Assembly (NCBI GenBank): GCA_000504425.1
Contig: KI632513.1
Coordinates: 3,876,333-3,940,332 of the forward strand
Source of the DNA: Rhodopseudomonas palustris JSC-3b
GTDB taxonomy: Bacteria; Pseudomonadota; Alphaproteobacteria; Rhizobiales; Xanthobacteraceae
Length of the DNA: 64,000 bases
Direction of reading: 5' to 3'
Shown: piece by piece, positions 48,536 to 57,037 of the stretch
Layout: each line of letters opens with the position of its first letter
Position numbering within the stretch: position 1 is the first letter of the stretch
Notes under the pieces: generated by a model
What the model was told of the DNA's origin: nothing
The model's input: the letters and a program-made list of their open reading frames with translations, nothing else
The model's database searches: none
Made by a program: the position numbers and the translations under genes

Positions 48536-48867
48536 CTTCGACCGAGCCGCGCGATGCCGAGCGCGGCGACATGCGCTGCGTCTGCGTCGTGCACCGTTCA
48601 CCTTGCCTGATGCTAATCCCCAGGACAAAGCGGCTGGCTCTTGACGGCCGCGCGGCACGCGCCTAGCGAGCCGCGACCTGCGGTGTGGCCCCACGGCCGA
48701 AGCTGGCGCGTGGCTCGGCGATCGTGCACAAGCATGGCTTGATGGTCAGCGGCGGGGCAGACCTTGGTCGCAGGCGAGGGAAATTCAAATCTTCTCGGCG
48801 GCGTGGCATGTTGCGGTCGCTGGCGGCCAAGGGGCTGCGGTGATTCTGATTGATTCAGGAGTGGGGA
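48536..48867. other. Intergenic region without a recognisable gene
   Basis: These 332 bases are GC-rich and hold no convincing frame, hairpin or known promoter motif. The promoter of pgm is presumably at the right end. Confidence 0.5.
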
Positions 48868-50517
48868 ATGGTTGCGGAAGTCAGCCCGTTGGCGGGCCAG
48901 TTGGTGGAATCGTCAATGCTGGTGAATGTGCCTCGGCTGGTGACGGCATATTTTTCCGGCAAGCCCGACCCGGCCGTGGCTGCGCAGCGGGTGGCGTTTG
49001 GAACTTCCGGCCATCGCGGCTCCTCGTTCAACAACGCCTTCAATGAAGCCCACATCCTGGCGGTGGCGCAGAGCGTGTGCGACTATCGCCGCGAGGCCGG
49101 CATCACCGGGCCGCTGTTCGTCGGTATCGACACCCATGCGCTCGCCGAACCGGCACTGGCCAGCGCGCTGGAAGTGTTCGCCGCCAATGAAGTCGATGTG
49201 ATGATCGACGCGCAGGACGGTTTTACGCCGACCCCGGTGATCTCGCACGCCATCCTCACCTATAATCGCGGTCGCGACAGCGGCCTCGCCGATGGCGTGG
49301 TGATCACGCCGTCGCACAATCCGCCGGAAGATGGCGGCTTCAAATATAATCCGCCCAATGGCGGCCCGGCCGACACCGACATCACCAGCGTGATCGAGAA
49401 GAACGCCAACGCGCTGCTCGAGAACATGCTGCGCGGCATCAAGCGGATTCCGCTCGATCGCGCCCGCAAGTCGCCGCACATTCACCGGCACGATTTCATC
49501 ACGCCCTATGTCGAGGACCTCGGCAATGTGATCGACATGGAGGCCATCCGCGCCTCCGGCGTGAAGATCGGCATCGATCCGCTCGGCGGCGCCGCGGTGC
49601 ATTACTGGCAGCCGATCATTGAGCGCTATGGCCTGAACGCCACCGTGGTCAGCGACGTCATCGACCCGACCTTCCGCTTCATGACCGCCGATTGGGATGG
49701 CAAGGTGCGGATGGATTGTTCCTCGCCCTATGCGATGGCGCGGCTGATCGGCATGCGCGACACGTTCGACGTCGCCTTCGCCAACGACACCGACGCCGAC
49801 CGGCACGGCATTGTCACGCGGTCGGTTGGTCTGATGAATCCCAACCATTTCCTGTCGGTGGCGATCGACTATCTGTTCCGCCATCGTCCAGGCTGGCGCG
49901 CGGACAGCGCGATCGGCAAGACCATCGTGTCGAGCGCGATGATTAATCGCGTCGCCGCGCGCCTCGATCGTAAGCTGGTCGAGACCCCGGTCGGCTTCAA
50001 ATGGTTCGTGGAAGGGCTTGAGGATGGCTCGTTCGGCTTTGCCGGCGAGGAAAGCGCTGGCGCCTCGTTCCTGCGCCGCGACGGTACGGTGTGGGCCACC
50101 GACAAGGACGGCTTGATCCTCGGCCTGCTGGCCGCGGAAATCACCGCCGTCACCAAATCCGATCCGGGCCAGCTCTATCAGCAGCTCGCTGATGAGCTTG
50201 GCCATCCTTATTACGAACGGATCGATGCGCCGGCGACCCGCGAACAGAAGGCCAAGTTCAAGTCGCTGACGGCTGAATCGCTCTGCATGCAGGAACTTGG
50301 CGGCGAACCGATCGAAGCGGTGATGACCAAGGCGCCGGGCAACGATCAGCCGTTCGGCGGCGTCAAAGTCGTGACCGCCAATGGCTGGTTTGCGGCGCGC
50401 CCATCCGGCACCGAAGACGTTTACAAGATCTACGCCGAGAGCTTCGTCAGCGAGGATCATCTGCGGCGGATCCAGGAAGAAGCCAAAGCGGCGCTGACGG
50501 CGGTGTTCAACGTGTGA
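48868..50517 (+). CDS. pgm: Phosphoglucomutase (alpha-D-glucose phosphate-specific)
   Basis: A 549-residue enzyme that interconverts glucose 1- and 6-phosphate, joining glycogen breakdown (GlgX) to central metabolism. The active-site phosphoserine loop is [13 protein letters not shown]; the Mg loop is NDTDADRHG; the sugar-binding GEESAGASF and phosphate-binding [14 protein letters not shown] are present. The start has an aggagtgggg site. A hairpin follows the stop. Confidence 0.96.
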   Translation: MVAEVSPLAGQLVESSMLVNVPRLVTAYFSGKPDPAVAAQRVAFGTSGHRGSSFNNAFNEAHILAVAQSVCDYRREAGITGPLFVGIDTHALAEPALASALEVFAANEVDVMIDAQDGFTPTPVISHAILTYNRGRDSGLADGVVITPSHNPPEDGGFKYNPPNGGPADTDITSVIEKNANALLENMLRGIKRIPLDRARKSPHIHRHDFITPYVEDLGNVIDMEAIRASGVKIGIDPLGGAAVHYWQPIIERYGLNATVVSDVIDPTFRFMTADWDGKVRMDCSSPYAMARLIGMRDTFDVAFANDTDADRHGIVTRSVGLMNPNHFLSVAIDYLFRHRPGWRADSAIGKTIVSSAMINRVAARLDRKLVETPVGFKWFVEGLEDGSFGFAGEESAGASFLRRDGTVWATDKDGLILGLLAAEITAVTKSDPGQLYQQLADELGHPYYERIDAPATREQKAKFKSLTAESLCMQELGGEPIEAVMTKAPGNDQPFGGVKVVTANGWFAARPSGTEDVYKIYAESFVSEDHLRRIQEEAKAALTAVFNV

Positions 50518-50528
50518 CGCGCTGCCCT

Positions 50529-50562
50529 GTCTGGAGTTGCGATGCCCGGTCGCACTCCAGAC
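50529..50562 (+). terminator. Hairpin after pgm
   Basis: GTCTGGAG pairs with CTCCAGAC and inside it TGCGA pairs with TCGCA, leaving a 7-base loop and one bulged T. It lies 11 bases after the pgm stop. It has no T-run, so it may be a Rho-assisted end or RNA-stabilising structure. Confidence 0.55.
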
Positions 50563-50624
50563 TGATGGCAAAGATTGCCAAAGCCTGTGGCTGACCCTAT
50601 TTTTCCCTATTGGGAGGCCACCCC

Positions 50625-50884
50625 ATGAGCATGAACGTCTCATTGACCGAGGACTCAGCGAGTTCGTCAAATCCCGGGTTGCGTCCGGCCGTTACACCTC
50701 GGCGAGCGAAGTGGTGCGTGAAGCCTTGCGCCTGATGGAACGCCACGAACAGGCAGAGGCCGCCAAGCTGCAATGGCTGCAACAAGCTTATCGGGAGGGC
50801 GCGGCCAGCGGCGATGCCGGCGAACTCGACTTCGCTGCTTTGAAGGCGGAAGCCCGCGCCACCCTGAGCGAGAAAGCCAAATAA
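50625..50884 (+). pseudogene. parD: Frameshifted ParD-type antitoxin
   Basis: The start behind a gggagg site reads MSMNVSLTED and then leaves the family. One base earlier in frame terms, the sequence continues as LSEFVKSRVASGRYTSASEV and on to EKAK, a perfect ParD ribbon-helix-helix and C-terminal region. Loss of one G near 50653 explains it: inserting a base restores ...SLTEELSEFVKSR. Without it, the antitoxin ends early. The DNA downstream shows the matching toxin is also broken. Confidence 0.82.
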
Positions 50885-50885
50885 T

Positions 50886-51184
50886 TTGGGCCAAGTGCGT
50901 TACACTTGAAAAGCGCGGCAAGATTTAATCGATATTTGGAGACACATTGCAGCGGAAAGCCCTGCGACCGTGGATCAATGCCTCGATCGCATCGAGGCCC
51001 GCTGCATGCAGCTTGCTGTATTTCTTGAGCTCGGCCCGGAGCGCAGCGACATTGCCGCCGACGCCAGGATGCTGGTGATCGAGCGCTGGATGCGCTGTAC
51101 CGCTTGGTCGAGCAGGGCGTGCAGATCGTCCGCATTGTCGACGGCACCCGCGATTTGTCGCGCCTGATAGCACCGCAAGAATAG
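50886..51184 (+). pseudogene. parE: Broken ParE-type toxin
   Basis: From a TTG at 50886 the frame reads LGQVRYT, then a stop at 50907-50909, then ARQDLIDIWRHIAAESPA and on to DARMLVIERW. There it shifts by one base (near 51091) and continues as ALYRLVEQGVQIVRIVDG and DLSRLIAPQE. These pieces line up with one complete RelE/ParE-superfamily toxin. It has at least one nonsense codon and one frameshift. It directly follows the broken parD, so the whole module is inactive. Confidence 0.82.
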
Positions 51185-51282
51185 CCAGAAGGTTGCCCTG
51201 CAACAAAGTTTCGGTGGCGGCAGTGCCCTAAGGGGGCATGATCGATGAATGCCGATCAAGCTCGATGGCACGAGGGCAGAGT

Positions 51283-51999
51283 ATGACAGCGGCCGCGGTC
51301 ACGCAGGTTAGCGGTTGGGTAGATTTCAGCGCCGCCTTTGTGCTGTTCCTGCTCAGCCATGCGCTGCCGGCGCGGCCTGCGGTGCGCGCGGCGCTGATCC
51401 GCTGCTGCGGCGAGCGCTCGTTCCTGGTGCTGTACAGCACGGTGTCGCTGGCGGTGTTGAGCTGGCTGATCGTTGCCGCGGGACGCGCACCATTCGTGGA
51501 ACTATGGCCATTTGCGACCTGGCAGATGCTTGGTCCCAATCTGGCGATGCCGCTCGCCTGTCTGCTGGCCGCGTTCGGTGTTGGCGCCGCCAATCCGCTA
51601 TCATTCGGCGGCAATCCGAAGTTAGCGTTCGATCCCGATCATCCGGGCATCGCCGGCGTGGCGCGGCATCCGCTGCTCTGGGCGATCGCGCTATGGGCCG
51701 GCGCGCATCTATTGCCAAACGGCGATCTCGCGCATGTCATCCTGTTCGGTCTGTTCCTGCTGATCGCGCTGCTTGGCATGGTGATCATCGATCGCCGCAA
51801 GCGCCGCCAGCTCGGCGCCGCGCGCTGGGCAGAGCTTGCGCGCAACACCTCGCTGCTGCCGTTGACCGCATTGATCACCGGACGTTGGCGCCCCGATCTG
51901 CGCGCCATCAGCGTGAAGCGGCTTTTGATCGCCATTGCTGCTTGGCTGACGCTGCTCGGGCTTCACGCACCAGTGATCGGCGTATCGCCGCTGCCCTGA
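51283..51999 (+). CDS. nnrU: NnrU family membrane protein
   Basis: A 238-residue polytopic protein of the NnrU/MAPEG-like isoprenylcysteine-type family. About six hydrophobic segments and the block VARHPLLWAIALWAGAHLL are visible, with HALPARPAVRAALI near the start. NnrU is linked to denitrification and NO-related growth in rhizobia, with an unknown exact role. The ATG at 51283 follows gagggcag; an upstream start at 51238 would add 15 residues. nnrS follows, 107 bases on. Confidence 0.85.
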   Translation: MTAAAVTQVSGWVDFSAAFVLFLLSHALPARPAVRAALIRCCGERSFLVLYSTVSLAVLSWLIVAAGRAPFVELWPFATWQMLGPNLAMPLACLLAAFGVGAANPLSFGGNPKLAFDPDHPGIAGVARHPLLWAIALWAGAHLLPNGDLAHVILFGLFLLIALLGMVIIDRRKRRQLGAARWAELARNTSLLPLTALITGRWRPDLRAISVKRLLIAIAAWLTLLGLHAPVIGVSPLP

Positions 52000-52106
52000 T
52001 CAATCACCACTGAGCTTGCGCTGGAACAACTTCGCCGTCTCGGTCCTGATTAAGACCATTGAGGCGGCGGCGTGCCGCGGCGTCCTTGATCCGGGAACCG
52101 CTAATC

Positions 52107-53324
52107 ATGAGTCCGATCCCCCGTTTTCATCCGCATCGCGGCCCGGCCGTGTTGTCGAGCGGTTTTAGGCCGTTCTTCTTCAGCGGCGCGCTGTTCGCGG
52201 CGCTGGCGGTGCTGATCTGGCTGCCGTTCTATGAAGGCGAACTGAGTTTGCAGACCGCATTCGCGCCGCGCGACTGGCACGCCCATGAAATGCTCTATGG
52301 CTATCTGCCGGCGGTGATCACCGGCTTCCTGTTCACCGCGATCCCCAATTGGACCGGACGGCTGCCGCTGCAGGGCGGCCCGCTGCTCACGCTGGTGGTG
52401 CTGTGGTTTGCGGGCCGGGTGGCCACCGCCTTTTCCGCCGATCTCGGCTGGCTGCCGGCGATGCTGGTCGATATCGCGTTCCTGGCCGCGGTGGTGGTGG
52501 TGATCGCCCGCGAAATCATCGCCGGGCGCAAATGGAACAATCTGCCGGTGGTGCTGCTGACCACGCTGCTGCTCACCGGCAATGCCGGCTTCCATCTCGA
52601 AGCGCATATTCAGGGCCGCTCCGATCTCAGTATCCGCATCGGCGTCGCGGTGGTGATCATGCTGATCAGCCTGATTGGCGGCCGCATCATTCCGAGTTTT
52701 ACCCGCAACTGGCTGGTGCGGGAAAATCCCGGCCGTTTGCCGACGCCGTTCAACCGCTTTGACACCGCGACGGTGGCGACCAGCGTGATCGCGTTGGCGC
52801 TGTGGGTGGCGCTGCCGAATGCGGTGATCGCCGGACTGGCGCTCACGCTCGCGGGCGTATTGCAGGCGGTGCGGCTTGGCCGCTGGGCCGGCTATCGCAC
52901 CTTCAGGGACCGCTTGGTGCTGGTGCTGCATATTGGTTATCTGTTCGTGCCGGCCGGTTTTCTGCTCACCGCCGCGGCTTGTTTCGGGTGGCTGGCACCA
53001 AGCGCCGGTCTGCACGCCTGGATGGCCGGGGCGGCCGGCGTGATGACGCTGGCGGTGATGACCCGCGCCAGCCTTGGCCACACCGGGCAGCGCCTGGCGG
53101 CCTCGATCTCAACGCAGGCGATCTATGGCGCGGCGGCGGTGGCGGCGCTTGCGCGGATCTGGGCGGCGCTCGATCCGGACTGGAGTTTTGTGCTGCTGCA
53201 TGTGGCGGCCTTCGCCTGGGTGCTGGCGTTCCTCGGCTTTGCGATCAGCTATGGTCCGCTGCTGTTTGGCTATCAGCGGCGATCGCCGCCAATCTCGAAG
53301 CCATCCCCGGCGGTCGCAGAATGA
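52107..53324 (+). CDS. nnrS: NnrS family protein
   Basis: A 405-residue haem- and copper-containing membrane protein family tied to nitric-oxide stress. About twelve hydrophobic segments; characteristic blocks are SSGFRPFFFSGALFA, WHAHEMLYGYLPAVITGFL, TAIPNWTGRLPL and RIIPSFTRNWL, with conserved histidines among them. Start at 52107. It is followed by a DUF2249 protein after 29 bases, so the two are probably cotranscribed. Confidence 0.92.
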   Translation: MSPIPRFHPHRGPAVLSSGFRPFFFSGALFAALAVLIWLPFYEGELSLQTAFAPRDWHAHEMLYGYLPAVITGFLFTAIPNWTGRLPLQGGPLLTLVVLWFAGRVATAFSADLGWLPAMLVDIAFLAAVVVVIAREIIAGRKWNNLPVVLLTTLLLTGNAGFHLEAHIQGRSDLSIRIGVAVVIMLISLIGGRIIPSFTRNWLVRENPGRLPTPFNRFDTATVATSVIALALWVALPNAVIAGLALTLAGVLQAVRLGRWAGYRTFRDRLVLVLHIGYLFVPAGFLLTAAACFGWLAPSAGLHAWMAGAAGVMTLAVMTRASLGHTGQRLAASISTQAIYGAAAVAALARIWAALDPDWSFVLLHVAAFAWVLAFLGFAISYGPLLFGYQRRSPPISKPSPAVAE

Positions 53325-53353
53325 CGGCCATCATCACTTCAGGGAGATCGTGC

Positions 53354-53617
53354 ATGCCAGATGTCCGGGACCATAAGCCCGTCAACAACGAGGCCATTCT
53401 CGACGTGCGCACCATCGAGCCGCAACGTCGCCACGACACGGTGCGCCGGCTGATCGATCGCTTGCCGGAAGACACCAGCCTGCAACTGATCTCCGACCAT
53501 TCGCCGCAGCCAATCCGCGGCTATTTCGAGATGGTGCATGGCGACCAAGCGCAATGGCACGATCTCGAACAAGGGCCGAAAGTGTGGCGGGTGCGGCTGA
53601 CGCGCACCGCGCTGTAA
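53354..53617 (+). CDS. DUF2249 protein
   Basis: An 87-residue TusA-like fold protein. DUF2249 features LDVRTIEPQRRHDTVRRLID and LISDHSPQPIRGYFEM are clear. Such proteins are found with NnrS, NO reductases and hemerythrins; precise role unknown. It is convergent with the next gene, 16 bases apart. Confidence 0.85.
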   Translation: MPDVRDHKPVNNEAILDVRTIEPQRRHDTVRRLIDRLPEDTSLQLISDHSPQPIRGYFEMVHGDQAQWHDLEQGPKVWRVRLTRTAL

Positions 53618-53633
53618 GGACCGGCTGCGCAGA

Positions 53634-54296
53634 TTATTGCGGGCTAAGCCAGCCGACGCTCAAGGCAAAGCGCACCACTTCCACGCGCGAGTGGAAGCCG
53701 AGCTTGGCCATGCCGCGCGCTTTATAAGTCTCGACGCTCTTGGAGCCGATCTGCAGCTTGGCGGCGATGGTCTTGTTGCTGTGGCCGGCCGCCGCCAGTT
53801 TCAGCACTTCGATTTCCCGGGCGCTTAGCTCGGCAACGGCCGCGCGGCTGTCGGTTTCGGCCGGACGGCTATGCACGATCCGATCGCTGATCGCCGGGTC
53901 GCGATACACGCCGCCGGCACCGACTGTGCGAATGCCCTGCATCAGTTCGGCGGCGCTGGAGCGCTGCGAGACATAACCCGAGATGCCAGAGTCGAGCAGC
54001 CGGCGCAGATAGCAGCGGTCGGCATCCGGCGCGGTGATGGCCAGCACCCGGCAGCCCGGGCTGTTGGCCATGAAGGCGCGCGCCGTCTCCAGGCCGTCGC
54101 CGTCCGGCGCCGACAGATCAAGCACCACCACATTGCCGTGGCCATTGAGCACCGGGCGTGCCGCAGTTTCATCGGCCGGTCGGGCACCGTCGAGGCCGCT
54201 CACCGGGTCCACGCCGTTGAACACCACTGGGCGATCGTCTGTCACGAACGCGCGCAGCTGCGCCAACGTTTCCGTGTCCTTTAACCGTTGATCCAT
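53634..54296 (-). CDS. LuxR/NarL-type regulator with a degenerate receiver domain
   Basis: A 220-residue protein with a C-terminal LuxR helix-turn-helix (SAREIEVLKLAAAGHSNKTI and on to SVETYKARGMAKL). The N-terminal half looks like a receiver: VVVLDLSAPDGDGLE keeps an Asp in the phosphoacceptor position. The usual acidic pair at the start is not evident and the conserved Lys is replaced (GYVSQRSS instead of GYxxK). It may therefore not be controlled by phosphorylation. It could regulate nnrUS/DUF2249. A start at 54311 (MPVCP) is also possible. Confidence 0.8.
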   Translation of the reverse strand: MDQRLKDTETLAQLRAFVTDDRPVVFNGVDPVSGLDGARPADETAARPVLNGHGNVVVLDLSAPDGDGLETARAFMANSPGCRVLAITAPDADRCYLRRLLDSGISGYVSQRSSAAELMQGIRTVGAGGVYRDPAISDRIVHSRPAETDSRAAVAELSAREIEVLKLAAAGHSNKTIAAKLQIGSKSVETYKARGMAKLGFHSRVEVVRFALSVGWLSPQ

Positions 54297-54765
54297 AGGG
54301 CACACCGGCATTCTGCGGTTGAGGCGGCAACAAGAGCGTCCACGCTGGAACCGGGAAGCGGTTTCAGGTTGCTAACAGCAATGTCGCGGACCACCCAAAG
54401 CGTCACGCTAGATTGACAATGGTACTGCCGCATATCTTTGATGCGGCTCAAGAACCAGAGAACCAATCTCAAAGCGACGGGCCGCGGGCGCGGGCTTCGA
54501 TCATGGAGCGCGCCAGGGACGTGAGGTCAGAATATTCCTGACAACGCGGCGGCATGGCTGCACTGCGCGCCGCAATTTGCGCCGGGCGCGGCGGCATGGG
54601 CCGGGCTGCCAGGCGCCTGAAAAACGCTGGAATGGGATGTGAATCAAACCGTTACCCGCCAGCCAGCGCGGGGTGACCCGGGCGCCCGCAGGTCACAGTG
54701 GCCCGGCGTTACCGTTTCGGTTCCGAAATCTGAACCTTCCTGCAAATCACAAATCAGCGGCCCAT
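54297..54765. other. Intergenic region upstream of the puc promoter
   Basis: No convincing gene. The region contains the promoter of the leftward LuxR gene and whatever lies upstream of puc; I see no clear FNR-type (TTGAT-N4-ATCAA) box or repeat in it. Confidence 0.5.
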
Positions 54766-54783
54766 TGTCACGTTTAGTTGACA
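54766..54783 (+). promoter_or_regulatory. PpsR/CrtJ-type site 1
   Basis: TGTCACGTTTAGTTGACA has the PpsR/CrtJ palindrome TGT-N12-ACA. It overlaps the candidate -35 hexamer of pucB. PpsR represses antenna and pigment genes under oxygen. Confidence 0.75.
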
Positions 54784-54806
54784 AGGAGCGGTGTCAGGTG
54801 TTTCTT
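54778..54806 (+). promoter_or_regulatory. Candidate puc promoter
   Basis: TTGACA at 54778-54783 is a perfect -35 hexamer. Seventeen bases later TTTCTT (54801-54806) is a poor -10 hexamer. The two PpsR sites overlap these two elements. If correct, the pucB mRNA has a leader of about 230 bases (to 55045), in which I see no gene. Confidence 0.5.
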
Positions 54807-54809
54807 ACA
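54792..54809 (+). promoter_or_regulatory. PpsR/CrtJ-type site 2
   Basis: TGTCAGGTGTTTCTTACA is a second TGT-N12-ACA palindrome 8 bases after site 1. Paired sites about this close allow cooperative binding of PpsR/CrtJ at known target promoters. It overlaps the -10 region. Confidence 0.75.
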
Positions 54810-55045
54810 CGCGCTCGCTCAGCTTCCTTATCCAAGACCATAGGTCTTGTTGAGGGGCGGCTGTGCAGCCCGGAGCCATCGCCCTGGTCAACGCCGTTCT
54901 GTTTGGAAGTCAGACAAAACGGTGCAGCCCAAGCGAAGCTTTGGTCCGGCCGGGGCAGTTCGAGGCCTTACTCGATGTCGCGGCAAACATGCCCGCGTGC
55001 GGGTTCAGCACGAAACTGGTCGTAAGTTTCTGAGGAGGTTTTACA

Positions 55046-55201
55046 ATGGCAGACGATCTGAACAAGGTCTGGCCGACTGGCCTGACGATTGCGGAGTCCG
55101 AAGAGCTCCACAAGCATGTGATCGACGGTACCCGCGTGTTCGGCGCGGTGGCGATCTTCGCTCACTTCCTCGCCTACGTTTACACCCCCTGGCTGCACTA
55201 A
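55046..55201 (+). CDS. pucB: LH2 antenna beta polypeptide PucB
   Basis: A 51-residue light-harvesting beta chain. N-terminal amphipathic part [20 protein letters not shown], then one membrane helix with [16 protein letters not shown], where the His ligates a B850 bacteriochlorophyll. A gaggagg ribosome site at 55032-55038 precedes the ATG. It forms the alpha-beta pair with the next gene. Expression is expected under low oxygen, through the paired PpsR sites. Confidence 0.97.
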   Translation: MADDLNKVWPTGLTIAESEELHKHVIDGTRVFGAVAIFAHFLAYVYTPWLH

Positions 55202-55226
55202 TCAGTCGGATTGAGGAGTTAAGAAA

Positions 55227-55406
55227 ATGAATCAAGGTCGTATCTGGACCGTTGTGAAGCCGTCGGTCGGTCTGCCCCTCCTGCTGGGCAGCGTCACCGT
55301 GATCGCGATCCTCGTCCACCTCGCGCTGGTGAACAACACCACCTGGTTCCCGAAGTACTGGAACGGTAAGACCGCGGCGATCGAGAGCTCGGTCAACGTT
55401 GGCTAA
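55227..55406 (+). CDS. pucA: LH2 antenna alpha polypeptide PucA
   Basis: A 59-residue alpha chain, starting [20 protein letters not shown]. His31 is the B850 ligand. Residues 44-45 are Tyr-Trp, as in the 850-nm LH2 of Rbl. acidophila, and not Phe-Met/Leu, which shifts absorption to about 820 nm. The pair should therefore form a B800-850 type complex. A ttgaggag site precedes the ATG 25 bases after pucB. Confidence 0.97.
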   Translation: MNQGRIWTVVKPSVGLPLLLGSVTVIAILVHLALVNNTTWFPKYWNGKTAAIESSVNVG

Positions 55407-55435
55407 GCCAGCTCTTCAGTGAGCTAGTTTTGCTG

Positions 55436-55459
55436 GACCGGGATCTAAGGGTCCCGGTC
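55436..55459 (+). promoter_or_regulatory. Stem-loop between pucA and pucC
   Basis: GACCGGGA-TCTAAGGG-TCCCGGTC forms a perfect 8-bp stem and 8-base loop, followed by a moderately T-rich stretch (gctttactttg). Hairpins here generally protect the abundant pucBA mRNA and let only part of transcription reach pucC. Confidence 0.75.
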
Positions 55460-55588
55460 GCTTTACTTTGTAGCCGTGAAGCCATGGGTTGAACGGCGTG
55501 GCTACAAAGAGAAATTCCACCTTCTCGATAGAGGCCGGTGCTGCATCCGTTTGATCCGCCTGTCTCGCATTAGTTGGAACGCTCGGCG

Positions 55589-57037
55589 ATGAATCCAGTC
55601 AGCCAAAAAGTGATGAGGGCTTGGATCGCGTTGGGCACCCGCTTTCTGCCTTTCGCGGATGCCGCAACGCCAGACTTGCCGCTGTCGCGGCTGCTGCGTC
55701 TCTCCCTATTTCAAGTTTCTGTCGGCATGTCCCTGGTGCTGCTGGTCGGCACGCTCAACCGGGTGATGATTGTCGAATTGAACGTGCCGGCGTCGATCGT
55801 CGGCGTGATGATTTCGCTGCCGCTGATCTTTGCGCCGTTCCGGGCGCTGATCGGCTATCGCTCCGACGTGCATCAGTCGGTGCTGGGCTGGCGCCGTGTG
55901 CCGTTCCTCTACAAGGGCACCATGGTGCAGTTCGGCGGCCTTGCCATTCTGCCGTTTGCGCTGCTGGTGCTGTCCGGCGGCGGTGAAGCCGGCCATGCGC
56001 CGGTCTGGATCGGGCAGTTTGCGGCGGCACTGGCATTTCTGCTGATCGGCGCGGGTGTGCATACCACCCAGACCGTCGGTCTGGCGCTCGCGACTGACCT
56101 CGCCGCGCCCGAGTCCCGCCCCAAAGTGGTCGGGCTGATGTACACGATGCTGCTGCTCGGCATGATCGTCGCGGCCTTCGTGTATGGCGCACTGCTCGCT
56201 GACTTCTCGCCGGGCCGTCTCATTCAGGTGATCCAGGGCGCCGCCGTGGTCACCATCGTGCTCAACGCCATCGCGGTCTGGAAACAGGAAACCCGCGCCA
56301 GCGCCGCCGCAGCGCGCGCGCAGCAGCAGGCCACCACCTTCCGCGATTCGTGGAACGTCTACATCAAGGGCGAGAATGCGATGCGTCGCCTGATCGCCGT
56401 CGGCCTCGGCACGATGGCGTTCAGCATGGAAGACGTGCTGCTTGAGCCGTTCGGTGGCCAGGTGCTGCATCTCAGCGTCGGCGATACCACCAAGCTCACT
56501 GCCGCGCTCGCGGTTGGCGGTCTGTTCGGCTTCGGTCTGGCGTCGCGCGTGCTGAGCCGCGGTGCCGATCCGTTCCGGATGGCGAGCTATGGCGCGCTGG
56601 TCGGTATTCCGGCGTTCATGGCGGTGATCATGGCCGCGCCGTTCTCGTCAGCGCTGCTGTTCGGCTTCGGTACGCTGATGATCGGCTTTGGTGCCGGTCT
56701 GTTCGGTCATGGCACGCTGACGGCGACCATGAACGCTGCGCCGAAGGATCAAGCCGGTCTTGCGCTTGGTGCGTGGGGCGCGGTGCAAGCGTCCGCCGCG
56801 GGTGTTGCGATCGCGCTCGGTGGCATCTTGAGAGACATTGTTCATTCTCTCGCGCCAAATACTGTGTTGGGTCCTGCTGCGGGCTACCACTTCGTTTACT
56901 CGCTCGAAATAGTTTTGCTGTTTGCGACACTCGTAGCGATGATTCCGCTGATCCGGCGTCCGCAACCACGCGCCGAAGCGGAAGAGTTGCTGGCGCGGCC
57001 GGAGATCGGCCTTGAGACTGAAACGGAGAAGTCATGA
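55589..57037 (+). CDS. pucC: PucC, LH2 assembly factor (bacteriochlorophyll delivery MFS family)
   Basis: A 482-residue, roughly twelve-helix protein of the BCD/PucC family needed for LH2 assembly. The family blocks LPLSRLLRLSLFQVSVGMSL, LNRVMIVELNVPASIVG, FRALIGYRSDVHQSVLGWRR and GFGAGLFGHGTLTATMN are seen. ATG 55589 is chosen over a TTG at 55574. Its TGA overlaps the ATG of the next gene, so PucC and the repeat protein are translationally coupled. Confidence 0.95.
   Translation: MNPVSQKVMRAWIALGTRFLPFADAATPDLPLSRLLRLSLFQVSVGMSLVLLVGTLNRVMIVELNVPASIVGVMISLPLIFAPFRALIGYRSDVHQSVLGWRRVPFLYKGTMVQFGGLAILPFALLVLSGGGEAGHAPVWIGQFAAALAFLLIGAGVHTTQTVGLALATDLAAPESRPKVVGLMYTMLLLGMIVAAFVYGALLADFSPGRLIQVIQGAAVVTIVLNAIAVWKQETRASAAAARAQQQATTFRDSWNVYIKGENAMRRLIAVGLGTMAFSMEDVLLEPFGGQVLHLSVGDTTKLTAALAVGGLFGFGLASRVLSRGADPFRMASYGALVGIPAFMAVIMAAPFSSALLFGFGTLMIGFGAGLFGHGTLTATMNAAPKDQAGLALGAWGAVQASAAGVAIALGGILRDIVHSLAPNTVLGPAAGYHFVYSLEIVLLFATLVAMIPLIRRPQPRAEAEELLARPEIGLETETEKS

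Noticed and set aside
51246..51262. Possible FNR/NnrR box upstream of nnrU (TGAAT-GCCG-ATCAA)
   Set aside because: Only the right half matches TTGAT-N4-ATCAA; the left half has two mismatches in five bases.
54413..54438. TTGACA ... TATCTT as a second puc promoter
   Set aside because: The spacer is only 14 bases and it lies more than 600 bases from pucB.
54639..55025. A 128-codon open frame upstream of pucB
   Set aside because: It spans the PpsR sites and the promoter, has no ribosome site or family resemblance, and shows poor coding character.
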